From NCBI GenBank assembly GCA_050945755.1, contig JBMNTN010000005.1, forward strand, positions 3,829 through 67,828: a stretch of 64,000 nt of DNA. The letters are read 5' to 3'. This stretch comes from JAQVXR01 sp050945755. GTDB lineage: Bacteria > Bacillota > Dehalobacteriia > Dehalobacteriales > Dehalobacteriaceae. The translations under genes and the position numbers were made by a program. The notes beneath the pieces are model-generated. The model worked only from the letters and a program-made list of their open reading frames with translations, did not search any database and was not told the origin of the DNA. This document shows, in pieces, positions 1 to 9,182 of this stretch; position 1 is the first letter of the stretch; each line of letters opens with the position of its first letter.

Positions 1-1123
1 CATTGTTCGGGGAAATGGGTTACATGTATGGGATGGGGATGGTAAAAAGTACCTGGATTTTGTTTCCGGTATTGCTGTTAACTCCGTTGGCCATTGCCAT
101 CCAAAGGTAGTGCAGGCTATTACCCGACAAGCGGAAACATTGATGCATTGTTCAAATCTTTATTGGATTGAGCCTCAGGTAAAACTTGCTAAACTTTTGG
201 TAGAGAACTCTTGTTTTGATAAAGCATTCTTTTGCAACAGCGGGGCGGAAGCAAATGAAGGTGCGATTAAGCTAGCCCGTAAATACGGAAAAATCACCGG
301 GGGATCAGATAAATATAAAATTGTAACGATGAAAAAGTCTTTTCATGGGCGCACTCTTGCCACATTAACCGCTACCGGCCAGGAAAAAGTACAAAAAGGA
401 TTTGATCCCCTGCCGGAAGGATTTTGTTACGCGCCTTTTAATGATTTAGCCGAATTGGAAAAGGTAATAAACGAAAAAACCTGTGCCGTTATGCTGGAAC
501 CTGTTCAAGGCGAAGGCGGAGTTGTTGCCGGAGAAGAAGCCTTTATTAAGGGTGTCCGGAAGCTTTGTGACAAATATAAAGTTTTGATGATTGTGGATGA
601 AGTCCAGTGCGGTCTGGGCCGGACGGGGAAACTTTTTGCCTACCAGCATTACGGGATTGAACCGGATATCATGACTTTGGCGAAAGCCTTGGGGGGTGGC
701 GCCCCCATCGGAGCGCTGTTGGCCAAAGACGAGGTAGCCCAAGCCTTTGGCCCGGGAGACCATGCCTCTACTTTTGGAGGAAATCCTCTGGTGACAACAG
801 CAGGGGAAGCTGCTTTGACAGTTATTTTGGAAGAAAGATTGGCTGATAATGCTGCCCATGTTGGCGCTTACTTAATGGAGAGGCTGGAAAAATTAAAAAC
901 AGAATGTTCATTTATTAAAGAAGTAAGGGGAAAGGGCCTAATTATTGGGATGGAAATGACAATAGAAGTTAATTCCCTAATTAAAACCTGTATGCAGCAG
1001 GGGCTGCTTCTTTTGAGTGCCGGACCCAATGTGCTGCGCTTTGTCCCCCCATTGATTGTTACCCCCTCTGATGTAGATCAAGCAGTGGCTATTTTGCAGA
1101 AAGCATTAAAATCGCTGGAATGA
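1..1123 (+). CDS. argD: Acetylornithine aminotransferase, 3' part (5' end outside window)
   Basis: Class III PLP aminotransferase. It transaminates N-acetylglutamate semialdehyde to N-acetylornithine in arginine synthesis. The frame is open from base 2, so the gene starts before the window; about 373 residues are seen. Family landmarks are the CNSGAEANE segment (about base 235), the VDEVQCGLGRTG segment (about 593), the Lys-containing TLAKALGGG segment that holds the PLP lysine (about 675) and a STFGGNPL segment (about 768). Roughly the first 25-30 residues are missing. carB follows after about 100 bases, and argF and argG lie downstream, so this is an arginine gene group. A related acyl-ornithine or lysine-pathway transaminase is possible, but the neighbours favour ArgD. 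Confidence 0.93.
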   Translation, partial: IVRGNGLHVWDGDGKKYLDFVSGIAVNSVGHCHPKVVQAITRQAETLMHCSNLYWIEPQVKLAKLLVENSCFDKAFFCNSGAEANEGAIKLARKYGKITGGSDKYKIVTMKKSFHGRTLATLTATGQEKVQKGFDPLPEGFCYAPFNDLAELEKVINEKTCAVMLEPVQGEGGVVAGEEAFIKGVRKLCDKYKVLMIVDEVQCGLGRTGKLFAYQHYGIEPDIMTLAKALGGGAPIGALLAKDEVAQAFGPGDHASTFGGNPLVTTAGEAALTVILEERLADNAAHVGAYLMERLEKLKTECSFIKEVRGKGLIIGMEMTIEVNSLIKTCMQQGLLLLSAGPNVLRFVPPLIVTPSDVDQAVAILQKALKSLE

Positions 1124-1220
1124 TGGAAAAGATGAAGCTAAGATGAGATTGATTTGGTTGGAGAGGATTGGATGTTAAGAAGTTAATTTAACAGATGCGG
1201 AATTGACAGGAGGTAAAATA

Positions 1221-4200
1221 ATGCCTATTAAGCCGGGGATCAAAAAAGTATTGGTGATTGGCTCCGGCCCCATTGTTATCGGGCAGGCAGCAGAATTTGA
1301 TTATGCAGGTACTCAAGCCTGTAAAGCTCTTAAAGAAGAAGGATTGGAAGTGGTTTTAGTTAATTCCAATCCTGCTACTATTATGACAGATGCCCACATG
1401 GCCGACCGGGTTTACATTGAACCGCTGGATGTGGAAACTGTGACACGTATTATTAAAATGGAACGTCCTGATGGATTGGTACCTAATTTAGGCGGGCAGA
1501 CAGGCTTAAATATGGCAGTAGAGTTAACTGAAGCCGGAGTACTTGAAAAGTATGGTGTGCAGCTTCTTGGTACCTCGGTGGAATCAATAAAAAAGGCAGA
1601 AGACCGGGAACTGTTTAAGGCTACCATGATGGCAATCGGTGAGCCTGTTCCGGAAAGCACCATTGTCACCAGCGTTGATGAGGCGTGTGCCTTCGCTGAG
1701 AAAGCCGGGTATCCAATTATCGTACGACCTGCCTATACTTTAGGAGGGACGGGCGGCGGCATTGCGAAAAACGAAACGGAACTAAAAAGAATTTGTGACT
1801 TGGGATTAAAAAGCTCTATGATTGGCCAGGCCCTTTTGGAAAAAAGCGTTGCCGGCTTTAAGGAAATAGAATATGAAGTGATGCGGGATGCCGCTGATAA
1901 TTGCATTACCATTTGCAATATGGAAAACATTGATCCGGTGGGTATTCATACAGGGGACAGTATTGTGGTAGCCCCATGTCAAACCCTTTCCGACCGGGAG
2001 GCGCAAATGCTTCGGGGGGCTTCCCTAAACATTATTCGAGCCCTCAAGGTGGAAGGTGGATGCAATGTTCAATTTGCCTTAGACCCCAACAGTATGGATT
2101 ATTATGTTATTGAAGTAAACCCCCGGGTTAGCAGGTCATCTGCCTTGGCTTCAAAAGCAACTGGCTACCCCATTGCCAAAGTAGCAACAAAAATTGCGGT
2201 TGGCCTTCATCTGGATGAGATTGTTAACTCGGTTACGGCAAAGACTTCTGCTTGTTTTGAACCGGCACTGGATTATGTGGTTGTGAAAATTCCTCGGTGG
2301 CCTTTCGATAAGTTTGGTTATGCTGATCGTGCTCTGGGAACCCAGATGAAAGCAACCGGAGAAGTTATGGCGCTGGATCGTACTTTTGATGCGGCATTAA
2401 ATAAGGCTGTTCGCTCTTTGGAAATCGGTGTTTACGGTCTTAGGACTAAAGACTCTGCCCAGTGGACGGAAATGGAAGTTGAAGATAAAATTATCCGGGG
2501 CACGGACGACCGCCTATTTGCCATTGCCGAGGCATTTCGCCGTAACTGGACAATGCGGGAGATAAATTTGCGGACAGCGATTGACTACTGGTTTTTAAAT
2601 CAAATCAAAGGTATTATTGAATTGGAAAAAAGAATCCAGGAAGAGCAATTTACCCCGGAAATTCTCTGGGAAGCAAAACAAAAGGGCATTTCCGACTACC
2701 AAATTGCCAAGCTTGCCGGCATTAATACTCAAGTCATCCGGGATATCAGAAAGACTTACGGCATGTTGCCGGTATATAAGGCTGTGGATACTTGTGCCGC
2801 TGAATTTGAAGCACAAACAGCCTATTATTATTCCAGCTATGAAGGAGAGAATGAAAGCCTGGATTCCGGACGGCGCAAAGTGTTGGTGCTTGGTTCCGGG
2901 CCGATTCGGATCGGACAGGGCATTGAATTTGACTATTGCTCCGTTCATTCTGTCTGGGCACTAAAGGAAGCGGGTATTGAGGCAATCATCATTAACAACA
3001 ACCCGGAAACGGTAAGTACAGATTTTGACACTTCTGATAAATTATATTTTGAACCGCTCACTCTGGAAGATGTTTTTAATGTGATTGATCAGGAAAAACC
3101 GGAAGGTGTAATTATTCAATTCGGGGGGCAGACGGCAATTAATTTGGCTCCCGGGTTGGAAGAACATCATGTGCCCATTCTCGGCACACCGGTGAAATAT
3201 ATCGACATGGCTGAGGACCGAAAAAAATTCGAACAACTTTTGAAGTCTCTGGGAATTCCCCAATCGGAAGGAGCAACCGCCACTAACGTAGAGGAGGCTT
3301 TGGAGATTGCCCAAACCCTAGGCTATCCTGTGCTGGTGCGCCCTTCTTATGTCATTGGTGGGCGAGCAATGGAGGTGGTTCACAGCGAGAATGATCTGGT
3401 CAACTATATGGCAACAGCTGTTCAGGTCAGCCCTAAATATCCTGTCCTCATTGATAAGTATATTTTGGGTAAGGAAGCGGAAGTGGATGCCGTCAGTGAC
3501 GGTACAGATACGCTGATTCCATCAATTATTGAACACATTGAACGGGCGGGGGTGCATTCAGGGGACAGTATGGCAGTATTTCCGCCTCAGACCCTGACAG
3601 AGGCGGAAAAGACTCAGATTATTGATTATACCTTAAAAATTGCCCATGCATTACACGTAAAAGGACTCCTCAATATTCAATATGTTATCAAGCAGGGCAA
3701 GGTTTATGTGATTGAGGTAAATCCTCGGGCCTCCCGAACGGTGCCCATCTTGAGTAAACTAACAGGCGTCCCCATGGTAAAGGTAGCTATCCAGGTAATG
3801 CTGGGGCACTCCCTAAAAAGTTTGGGATACTCCAGTGGATTGTGGAAGCAGCCCTCCTTTGCCGCTGTGAAAGCTCCGGTATTTTCTTCTGAGAAACTAA
3901 CCCAGGTGGATATTTCCCTTGGACCGGAAATGAAATCTACCGGAGAAGTGTTGGGCCTTGATCATCACTTCGGTCGGGCGGTATATAAGGCAATGCGTGG
4001 GGGGAAAATTAAGTTAGCTCCTAAGGGTAGGGTGCTTTTTTCTATAGCGAAAAATGATTTATGGGAAGTTGTCAGTGTAGCAAAAGAGTATGCAGAGGCC
4101 GGCTATAAGATCATTGCAACCGGCGAAACCGCCCGGGTCTTAACGCAAAGCGGCCTTAGGGCAGAACAAGTCAATTTAAAAGAAAACCTCGAAGAATTAA

Positions 4201-4421
4201 TGAAGCAAATTGCCCGGGGCGATATTGTCCTGGTGATAAATACCCCCACTAAGGGGAAAATGCAGGAACGGGCGGGTTTTCAGATCCGTCGTACAGCTGC
4301 TGATTACCGGGTGCCTTGCTTAACTTCTTTAGATACTGCCCGCGCTTACCTCATGGCAATTAAAGCGGTCAAGGAAGGGACGCCTGAGTGTAGTCCTGTT
4401 CAGCAGTATATTATAGAGTGA
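1221..4421 (+). CDS. carB: Carbamoyl-phosphate synthase large subunit
   Basis: Makes carbamoyl phosphate from bicarbonate, ATP and the ammonia delivered by the small subunit, for arginine and pyrimidine synthesis. The 1066-residue protein has the usual duplicated layout. A GSGPIVIGQ motif near residue 15 opens the first half and GSGPIRIGQG near residue 555 opens the second; each half carries an ATP-grasp domain. A methylglyoxal-synthase-like allosteric domain runs from about residue 935 to the end. The ATG at 1221 is chosen over an in-frame TTG at 1203 because an AGGAGGT ribosome site lies at 1209-1215. The length is normal. The small subunit gene carA is not beside it: argD is directly upstream and argF directly downstream. 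Confidence 0.97.
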   Translation: MPIKPGIKKVLVIGSGPIVIGQAAEFDYAGTQACKALKEEGLEVVLVNSNPATIMTDAHMADRVYIEPLDVETVTRIIKMERPDGLVPNLGGQTGLNMAVELTEAGVLEKYGVQLLGTSVESIKKAEDRELFKATMMAIGEPVPESTIVTSVDEACAFAEKAGYPIIVRPAYTLGGTGGGIAKNETELKRICDLGLKSSMIGQALLEKSVAGFKEIEYEVMRDAADNCITICNMENIDPVGIHTGDSIVVAPCQTLSDREAQMLRGASLNIIRALKVEGGCNVQFALDPNSMDYYVIEVNPRVSRSSALASKATGYPIAKVATKIAVGLHLDEIVNSVTAKTSACFEPALDYVVVKIPRWPFDKFGYADRALGTQMKATGEVMALDRTFDAALNKAVRSLEIGVYGLRTKDSAQWTEMEVEDKIIRGTDDRLFAIAEAFRRNWTMREINLRTAIDYWFLNQIKGIIELEKRIQEEQFTPEILWEAKQKGISDYQIAKLAGINTQVIRDIRKTYGMLPVYKAVDTCAAEFEAQTAYYYSSYEGENESLDSGRRKVLVLGSGPIRIGQGIEFDYCSVHSVWALKEAGIEAIIINNNPETVSTDFDTSDKLYFEPLTLEDVFNVIDQEKPEGVIIQFGGQTAINLAPGLEEHHVPILGTPVKYIDMAEDRKKFEQLLKSLGIPQSEGATATNVEEALEIAQTLGYPVLVRPSYVIGGRAMEVVHSENDLVNYMATAVQVSPKYPVLIDKYILGKEAEVDAVSDGTDTLIPSIIEHIERAGVHSGDSMAVFPPQTLTEAEKTQIIDYTLKIAHALHVKGLLNIQYVIKQGKVYVIEVNPRASRTVPILSKLTGVPMVKVAIQVMLGHSLKSLGYSSGLWKQPSFAAVKAPVFSSEKLTQVDISLGPEMKSTGEVLGLDHHFGRAVYKAMRGGKIKLAPKGRVLFSIAKNDLWEVVSVAKEYAEAGYKIIATGETARVLTQSGLRAEQVNLKENLEELMKQIARGDIVLVINTPTKGKMQERAGFQIRRTAADYRVPCLTSLDTARAYLMAIKAVKEGTPECSPVQQYIIE

Positions 4422-4495
4422 AGGATTGAACCGGGTCGCTGCTGCCAGTTATATTGTTTAGTAAAAAGCCGATTGCAAAATAAGGGGAGAAGGAA

Positions 4496-5437
4496 ATGAA
4501 ATTAAGCACTGATTTTAAAGGGAGAGATTTTATTTCCCTACATGATTATACGAAAGATGAGTTAACATATTTTCTTGATGTTGCGGATTACCTTAAGGCG
4601 GAGCAAAAGGCGGGTCGGGAAACCCCCATTTTAGCGAAAAAAACATTGGGGATGATTTTTCAAAAAAGCTCTACCCGCACCCGAGTTTCTTTTGAGGTAG
4701 GTATGTATCAATTGGGCGGCTACCCTTTGTTCTTATCAAGCAATGACCTGCAAATTGGCCGGGGAGAACCGGTGGAGGACACTGCTCGCGTGCTGGCCAG
4801 GTTTTTAAATGGGATTATGATCCGTACTTTTAGTCATGATGAAGTGCTGAAACTTGCTCAATTTGCGGATATTCCGGTAATTAACGGGTTGACCGATCTG
4901 CAGCATCCTTGCCAGGTACTGGCTGATCTTCAGACTATTCGGGAGTATAAAGGTCGATTGGCTGGTTTGAAAATGGCTTTTATTGGTGACGGCAACAACA
5001 TGGCCCATTCTTTGATGCACGGCGGGGCTAAGATGGGCATGCATGTAGTTATTGCTTCTCCGGAAGGGTACAAGCCGGATGAGGAAATGGTAAAAGAAGC
5101 ATTGGAGGATGCCAAGGAAAATGGGGGTCAGGTGGAAGTTATTTCTGATCCTCTGGAAGCGGTTCGAGATGCTGATGTACTTTATACTGACGTCTGGGCC
5201 AGTATGGGCCAGGAGAAAGAAGCGGAAGAGCGGGCTCGGGCATTTGCCGGTTTTCAGATAAATGCCAAGTCTTTAAAGCTGGCCCAAAAGGATGCAATGA
5301 TTCTCCATTGTTTACCAGCACATCGGGGTGAAGAAATCACTCCTGAGGTGATGGAGGGACCCCAATCAGCCATTTTTGATGAAGCGGAAAACAGGCTCCA
5401 TGCGCAAAAAGCGATTTTAGCCCTTCTGATGGGTTGA
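4496..5437 (+). CDS. argF: Ornithine carbamoyltransferase
   Basis: Condenses ornithine with carbamoyl phosphate to give citrulline. The 313-residue protein is the usual length for the family. The carbamoyl-phosphate motif STRTR is at residues 59-63, the HPCQ motif lies near residue 141 (base 4907), and the HCLP motif of the ornithine site is at 271-274. A purine-rich GGGGAGAAGG site precedes the ATG at 4496. It sits between carB and argG with short gaps, so co-transcription in an arginine operon is likely. The HCLP motif supports ornithine rather than aspartate as the acceptor. Confidence 0.97.
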   Translation: MKLSTDFKGRDFISLHDYTKDELTYFLDVADYLKAEQKAGRETPILAKKTLGMIFQKSSTRTRVSFEVGMYQLGGYPLFLSSNDLQIGRGEPVEDTARVLARFLNGIMIRTFSHDEVLKLAQFADIPVINGLTDLQHPCQVLADLQTIREYKGRLAGLKMAFIGDGNNMAHSLMHGGAKMGMHVVIASPEGYKPDEEMVKEALEDAKENGGQVEVISDPLEAVRDADVLYTDVWASMGQEKEAEERARAFAGFQINAKSLKLAQKDAMILHCLPAHRGEEITPEVMEGPQSAIFDEAENRLHAQKAILALLMG

Positions 5438-5514
5438 GTTTTATAAAAAAACAATTATAGTTAAAATGCCGGGTCGAAAAAATATTTGTTTATTTGATAA
5501 AGGGGGAAGAAGTT

Positions 5515-6717
5515 ATGTCGAAAAAAGTTATTCTTGCCTATTCAGGGGGATTGGATACTTCGATCATTATTCCCTGGCTAAAGGAAACATATGGCTATGA
5601 AGTGATAGCTATGGCTGCCGACGTAGGGCAAGGAGAAGAATTAGAACCGTTAAATGAAAAGGCAATTAAAAGCGGAGCGAGTAAAATTTTTATTGAGGAC
5701 TTAAAGGATGAGTTTGTTACAGATTTTATTTACCCGACATTAAAAGCGGGAGCGGTTTATGAAGGAAAGTACCTTCTGGGTACCTCCTTTGCCCGTCCCT
5801 TAATTGCGAAAAGATTAGTGGAAATTGCCCGTCAGGAAGGGGCGGAAGCGATCGCCCATGGGGCAACGGGAAAAGGAAATGACCAGGTGCGTTTTGAGCT
5901 TACCGTTAAAGCATTGGCCCCGGAGCTAAAAATTATTTCCCCATGGAGGGAATGGGATATTCGTTCCCGGGAAGATGCCATCGACTATGCAGAAGCAAGA
6001 GGGATTCCTGTTCCGGTCACCAAGAAAAAACCTTACAGTATGGACCGAAATCTTTGGCATTTGAGTCATGAAGGTGCGGACCTGGAAGACCCCTGGAATG
6101 AGCCTCAGGATGATTTGTTGATGATTATTACTCCACCGGAAAAGGCGCCGGATAAACCTACCTATGTGGAAATCGAATTTGAAAAAGGTGTTCCGGTCAA
6201 GGTGGATGGGAAAACAAAAAAACCGGTAGAGCTGATTACATATCTGAATGAAATAGCAGCCCAAAACGGGGTGGGGATTACCGATATGGTGGAAAACCGG
6301 CTGGTAGGAATGAAATCCCGTGGTGTCTACGAGACTCCGGGGGGGACGGTTCTTTATGCTGCCCACCGTGAATTAGAGTATCTTTGTTTGGATAGGCAGA
6401 CCATGCACTTTAAGGAAATTGTCAGTGCCAAATATGCGGAACTGGTTTATGACGGAGTTTGGTATGCTCCCATTAGGGAAGCCCTCGATGCATTTGTGGA
6501 CAAAACTCAGGAATATGTAACGGGTGTTGTCCGGATGAAGCTCTATAAAGGGAACTGTACACCTGCCGGAACAAAGAGCCTGTATTCTCTCTACAATCAA
6601 GAGTTTGTTACTTTTGGTGCCGATGAGGTATATAACCAAAAAGATGCTGAAGGATTTATCAATCTCTTCGGCTTGCCTCTGAAAGTACGGGCCTTAATGA
6701 TGCAAGAGAAAAAATAA
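5515..6717 (+). CDS. argG: Argininosuccinate synthase
   Basis: Joins citrulline and aspartate with ATP to give argininosuccinate. The 400-residue protein begins with the nucleotide-binding P-loop of the PP-loop/N-type ATP pyrophosphatase family, SGGLDTS at residues 10-16. The HGATGKGNDQ segment expected of ArgG lies near base 5858. The ATG at 5515 follows AGGGGGAAG at the right distance; an in-frame TTG at 5494 lacks one. It is the last gene of the argD-carB-argF-argG run and a clear terminator follows. Its usual partner argH is about 23 kb away at 29627. Confidence 0.97.
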   Translation: MSKKVILAYSGGLDTSIIIPWLKETYGYEVIAMAADVGQGEELEPLNEKAIKSGASKIFIEDLKDEFVTDFIYPTLKAGAVYEGKYLLGTSFARPLIAKRLVEIARQEGAEAIAHGATGKGNDQVRFELTVKALAPELKIISPWREWDIRSREDAIDYAEARGIPVPVTKKKPYSMDRNLWHLSHEGADLEDPWNEPQDDLLMIITPPEKAPDKPTYVEIEFEKGVPVKVDGKTKKPVELITYLNEIAAQNGVGITDMVENRLVGMKSRGVYETPGGTVLYAAHRELEYLCLDRQTMHFKEIVSAKYAELVYDGVWYAPIREALDAFVDKTQEYVTGVVRMKLYKGNCTPAGTKSLYSLYNQEFVTFGADEVYNQKDAEGFINLFGLPLKVRALMMQEKK

Positions 6718-6764
6718 GCACCGGTTTAGGAAAAAATCTACGACAGGTGGGGTATGTTAGGGGT

Positions 6765-6803
6765 AAAAAAACAGTATGCTGTTTCTAGTGTACTGTTTTT
6801 TCT
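6765..6803 (+). terminator. Rho-independent terminator after argG
   Basis: AAAAAACAGTA at 6765-6775 pairs with TACTGTTTTTT at 6791-6801, and the second arm ends in a T run. It lies about 50 bases after the argG stop and separates the arginine genes from the activator gene. Confidence 0.8.
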
Positions 6804-7131
6804 TATGTCAAAAAATATAAGTTTAGGGGGTTAGGTAGGGTATTAACTTTCCCCCACTGTAATCATTGGCTTTTTCACATTGTTTTTCTTATAGTAGTTA
6901 AATTGGATATCCTAGGTATTCAAATTACCGGCCTTAATGAAGCAATTTACAATCCAATGTCTCACCTTTATGTCCACATTTTAAAACATAGTAGTTAATA
7001 GTACGAAATTTTAAAATTATTAGAAAAAAGGATTTAAATAAATTGTATCAAATAAGATAAATATGTAAGAATTAAACGAAGTTTAAGTAAATAACATTGG
7101 AATTACTAAAAAAAAGCAAAGGTGAATATCG
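6804..7131. other. AT-rich intergenic region before the activator gene
   Basis: About 330 bases with no supported ORF. It presumably holds the promoter of the sigma-54 activator at 7132, but no confident -35/-10 pair was found. The only clear element is the AAAGGTGA ribosome site near 7118-7125. No tRNA or riboswitch pattern is evident. Confidence 0.6.
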
Positions 7132-8880
7132 TTGATAGAAAACATTGGTCTTACAAATAAAAATTTCTTAACCTTCGTATATGATACGAGTGCTGTAGAT
7201 GTTTTTGATCAAATTAATATTAATCCCCAAACTAGGTATATTTTAGTACAAGAAAGAAACGAAATCACCAGTGTTTATAACACTAACAAATTATTCATGG
7301 AATTTATCAAACGTAACAACCAAGAAATTAAATTAAAAGATTTCACCAATAGTGAGGATTTTGTCGTATTTTATGAGCGGGACCTGGAAAGAGATTTAGA
7401 TTGTTTGGAAAAATCCTCAATAATTATTGTCGTTGATGATGCCCAATGTCCTGTAGGAATTATTGAAAATCCGGATGACTTAAAACAGCAGTTACAAATT
7501 TGGAAAGATTTTAATACTAAATTGCATTTCTATCAGAGAATTGTTGAATGCATCGAGGAAGAAATTCTTATTACCGATCAAAATGGCTTTGTGAGGTTCA
7601 TGAATTCTGAAGCAGAAAGAGTATGTGGAGTAAAAAGTGAAGAGATAATCAATAAACATGTTGAATATTTGGAAAGAGAAAGAATTATTTCGTCAAGTAT
7701 TACTAAAGAGGTATTACGCACTAAAAAGAAAGTAAACATTTTACAAAGGTTAAAAAACGGGACGACTGTTTTAGGCACAGCAATACCTGTTTTTGATGAA
7801 AATAAGAAATTAATATATGTAATTTGTACTTCAAAAAATGTTGAAGAAATAAACAAGCTCATGGATAAAATAGAAAAAAAGGAAAATGAATTGGAAGACA
7901 AAAATCAAGAAATTATAAGGCTCAAAGAGAGGATGTTTATCACAGATAACGTTGTATTTGGAAGTAAGCAAATGGAATCTGTTAAGGAAACAATATTAAA
8001 AATTGCACCAACTGATGTAACTGTAATGGTTCAGGGAGAATCCGGTGTAGGTAAAGAAGTTGTCGCAAAGTTAATACACAACCTCAGTAGAAGAAATGAA
8101 TATCCATTGATTAAAATTAATTGTGGATTAATTCCAGAGAATTTATTGGAGTCGGAGTTATTTGGTTATGAAAATGGTGCTTTTACCGGTGCCGCCAAGG
8201 GTGGGAAAGTCGGAAAAGTTGAACTGGCTCAAAAAGGTACCCTGTTTTTGGATGAAATCGGTGAAATGCCTTTAAACCTACAGGTAAAATTGTTGGAGTT
8301 TTTACAAGATAGAGAGATTACCAGAATTGGGGGAACTGCAAAAATTAAAGTAAATACCCGGATTGTAGTTGCCACCAATCGGGACCTAAAAGCTATGGTA
8401 AAAGCGGGTAAATTTCGTCCGGATTTGTTTTACCGTTTAAATGTGCTGCCTATTAATATTCCTCCGTTAAGGGAAAGAAAAGATGATATTATTCCTCTAG
8501 TCGAATTCTTTTTAGAAAAATTAAATGATAAATACCAGGTTAACAAAGAATTATCCGCTGAAGTGATTGAGGCTTTTAAAAATTATGGCTGGCCGGGTAA
8601 CGTGCGGGAATTGATGCATGTTTTAGAAAGACTTGTTTTGACCAGTGACAACGACACTATCAATATCGATAATTTGTCGGGAGTATTAAGTGGGGAAGTG
8701 GTTTCTTCTGCTAGAGTTATTTGTACCGGTCTTTTCCCTTTAAAAGCAGCCAGAAGAGAATTAGATTCTCAGTTAGTAAACAGGGCATATGAAATTTACC
8801 AATCCACATATAAAGCTGCAAGGGTTTTACAAATTGATCAATCCACTGTAGTTAAGATGTTAAAAAAATATAAGAAATGA
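7132..8880 (+). CDS. Sigma-54-dependent transcriptional activator with PAS domain
   Basis: A 582-residue enhancer-binding protein. An N-terminal region of about 130 residues, unassigned, may be a sensor. A PAS domain follows at about 140-245 (it includes ILITDQNGFVRFMN), then a charged coiled-coil linker at about 240-270. The AAA+ domain has Walker A GESGVGKE at 302-309, the sigma-54 contact loop GAFTGA at 349-354 and Walker B LFLDE at 371-375. A short Fis-type helix-turn-helix lies at about 550-582. The start is TTG with AAAGGTGA upstream. It has no response-regulator receiver domain, so it probably senses a ligand or redox state itself. A sigma-54 promoter lies just downstream before mtbB. 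The gene is noticeably AT-rich compared with the arg genes. The ligand is unknown; a methylamine is a guess from context. Confidence 0.93.
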   Translation: MIENIGLTNKNFLTFVYDTSAVDVFDQININPQTRYILVQERNEITSVYNTNKLFMEFIKRNNQEIKLKDFTNSEDFVVFYERDLERDLDCLEKSSIIIVVDDAQCPVGIIENPDDLKQQLQIWKDFNTKLHFYQRIVECIEEEILITDQNGFVRFMNSEAERVCGVKSEEIINKHVEYLERERIISSSITKEVLRTKKKVNILQRLKNGTTVLGTAIPVFDENKKLIYVICTSKNVEEINKLMDKIEKKENELEDKNQEIIRLKERMFITDNVVFGSKQMESVKETILKIAPTDVTVMVQGESGVGKEVVAKLIHNLSRRNEYPLIKINCGLIPENLLESELFGYENGAFTGAAKGGKVGKVELAQKGTLFLDEIGEMPLNLQVKLLEFLQDREITRIGGTAKIKVNTRIVVATNRDLKAMVKAGKFRPDLFYRLNVLPINIPPLRERKDDIIPLVEFFLEKLNDKYQVNKELSAEVIEAFKNYGWPGNVRELMHVLERLVLTSDNDTINIDNLSGVLSGEVVSSARVICTGLFPLKAARRELDSQLVNRAYEIYQSTYKAARVLQIDQSTVVKMLKKYKK

Positions 8881-8888
8881 TAAATATC

Positions 8889-8900
8889 ATCATTAATGAT
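8889..8900. promoter_or_regulatory. 12-bp perfect palindrome, possible activator site
   Basis: ATCATTAATGAT reads the same on both strands and lies about 130 bases upstream of the -24/-12 promoter at 9026. That is a usual distance for an upstream activator sequence of a sigma-54 promoter. Binding is inference only. Confidence 0.3.
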
Positions 8901-8954
8901 TTCTGTCATCAGACGTAAACACAAGAGGTATATAGAAAAATAACTGGATTAAAA

Positions 8955-8984
8955 AATACAATGATAAAAATCATTGTATTTTTT
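8955..8984 (+). terminator. Terminator after the activator gene
   Basis: AATACAATGAT at 8955-8965 and ATCATTGTATT at 8970-8980 form an 11-bp stem with a four-base loop, followed by a T run. It ends the activator transcript and leaves mtbB to its own promoter. Confidence 0.8.
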
Positions 8985-9025
8985 GTATTGACCCCCAACA
9001 AACTTAGCAAAATAAGCAACCAAAC

Positions 9026-9043
9026 TTGGCATGGTTTATGCAA
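9026..9043 (+). promoter_or_regulatory. Sigma-54 (-24/-12) promoter for mtbB
   Basis: The sequence TTGGCATGGTTTATGCAA has the invariant GG (9028-9029) and GC (9040-9041) separated by exactly ten bases, and the TGGCA -24 element is present. It lies about 140 bases before mtbB, directly after the gene for a sigma-54 activator. The first transcribed base should be near 9053. Confidence 0.8.
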
Positions 9044-9182
9044 TAATAAATTTTCAGAAATTTTTATTAAGAAAGAAAAATGTAATTTTAGGAGGTGGCC
9101 GTTTGGTTTGATTTTTTAATTTTTAAAAAGTTCTAACTGAAAATTTAAAATCAAAGACTGGAATGAATTAAGGAGGCATATT

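Noticed and set aside
446..859. 137-codon frame on the minus strand of argD
   Set aside because: Shadow of a highly conserved gene; no start site or family.
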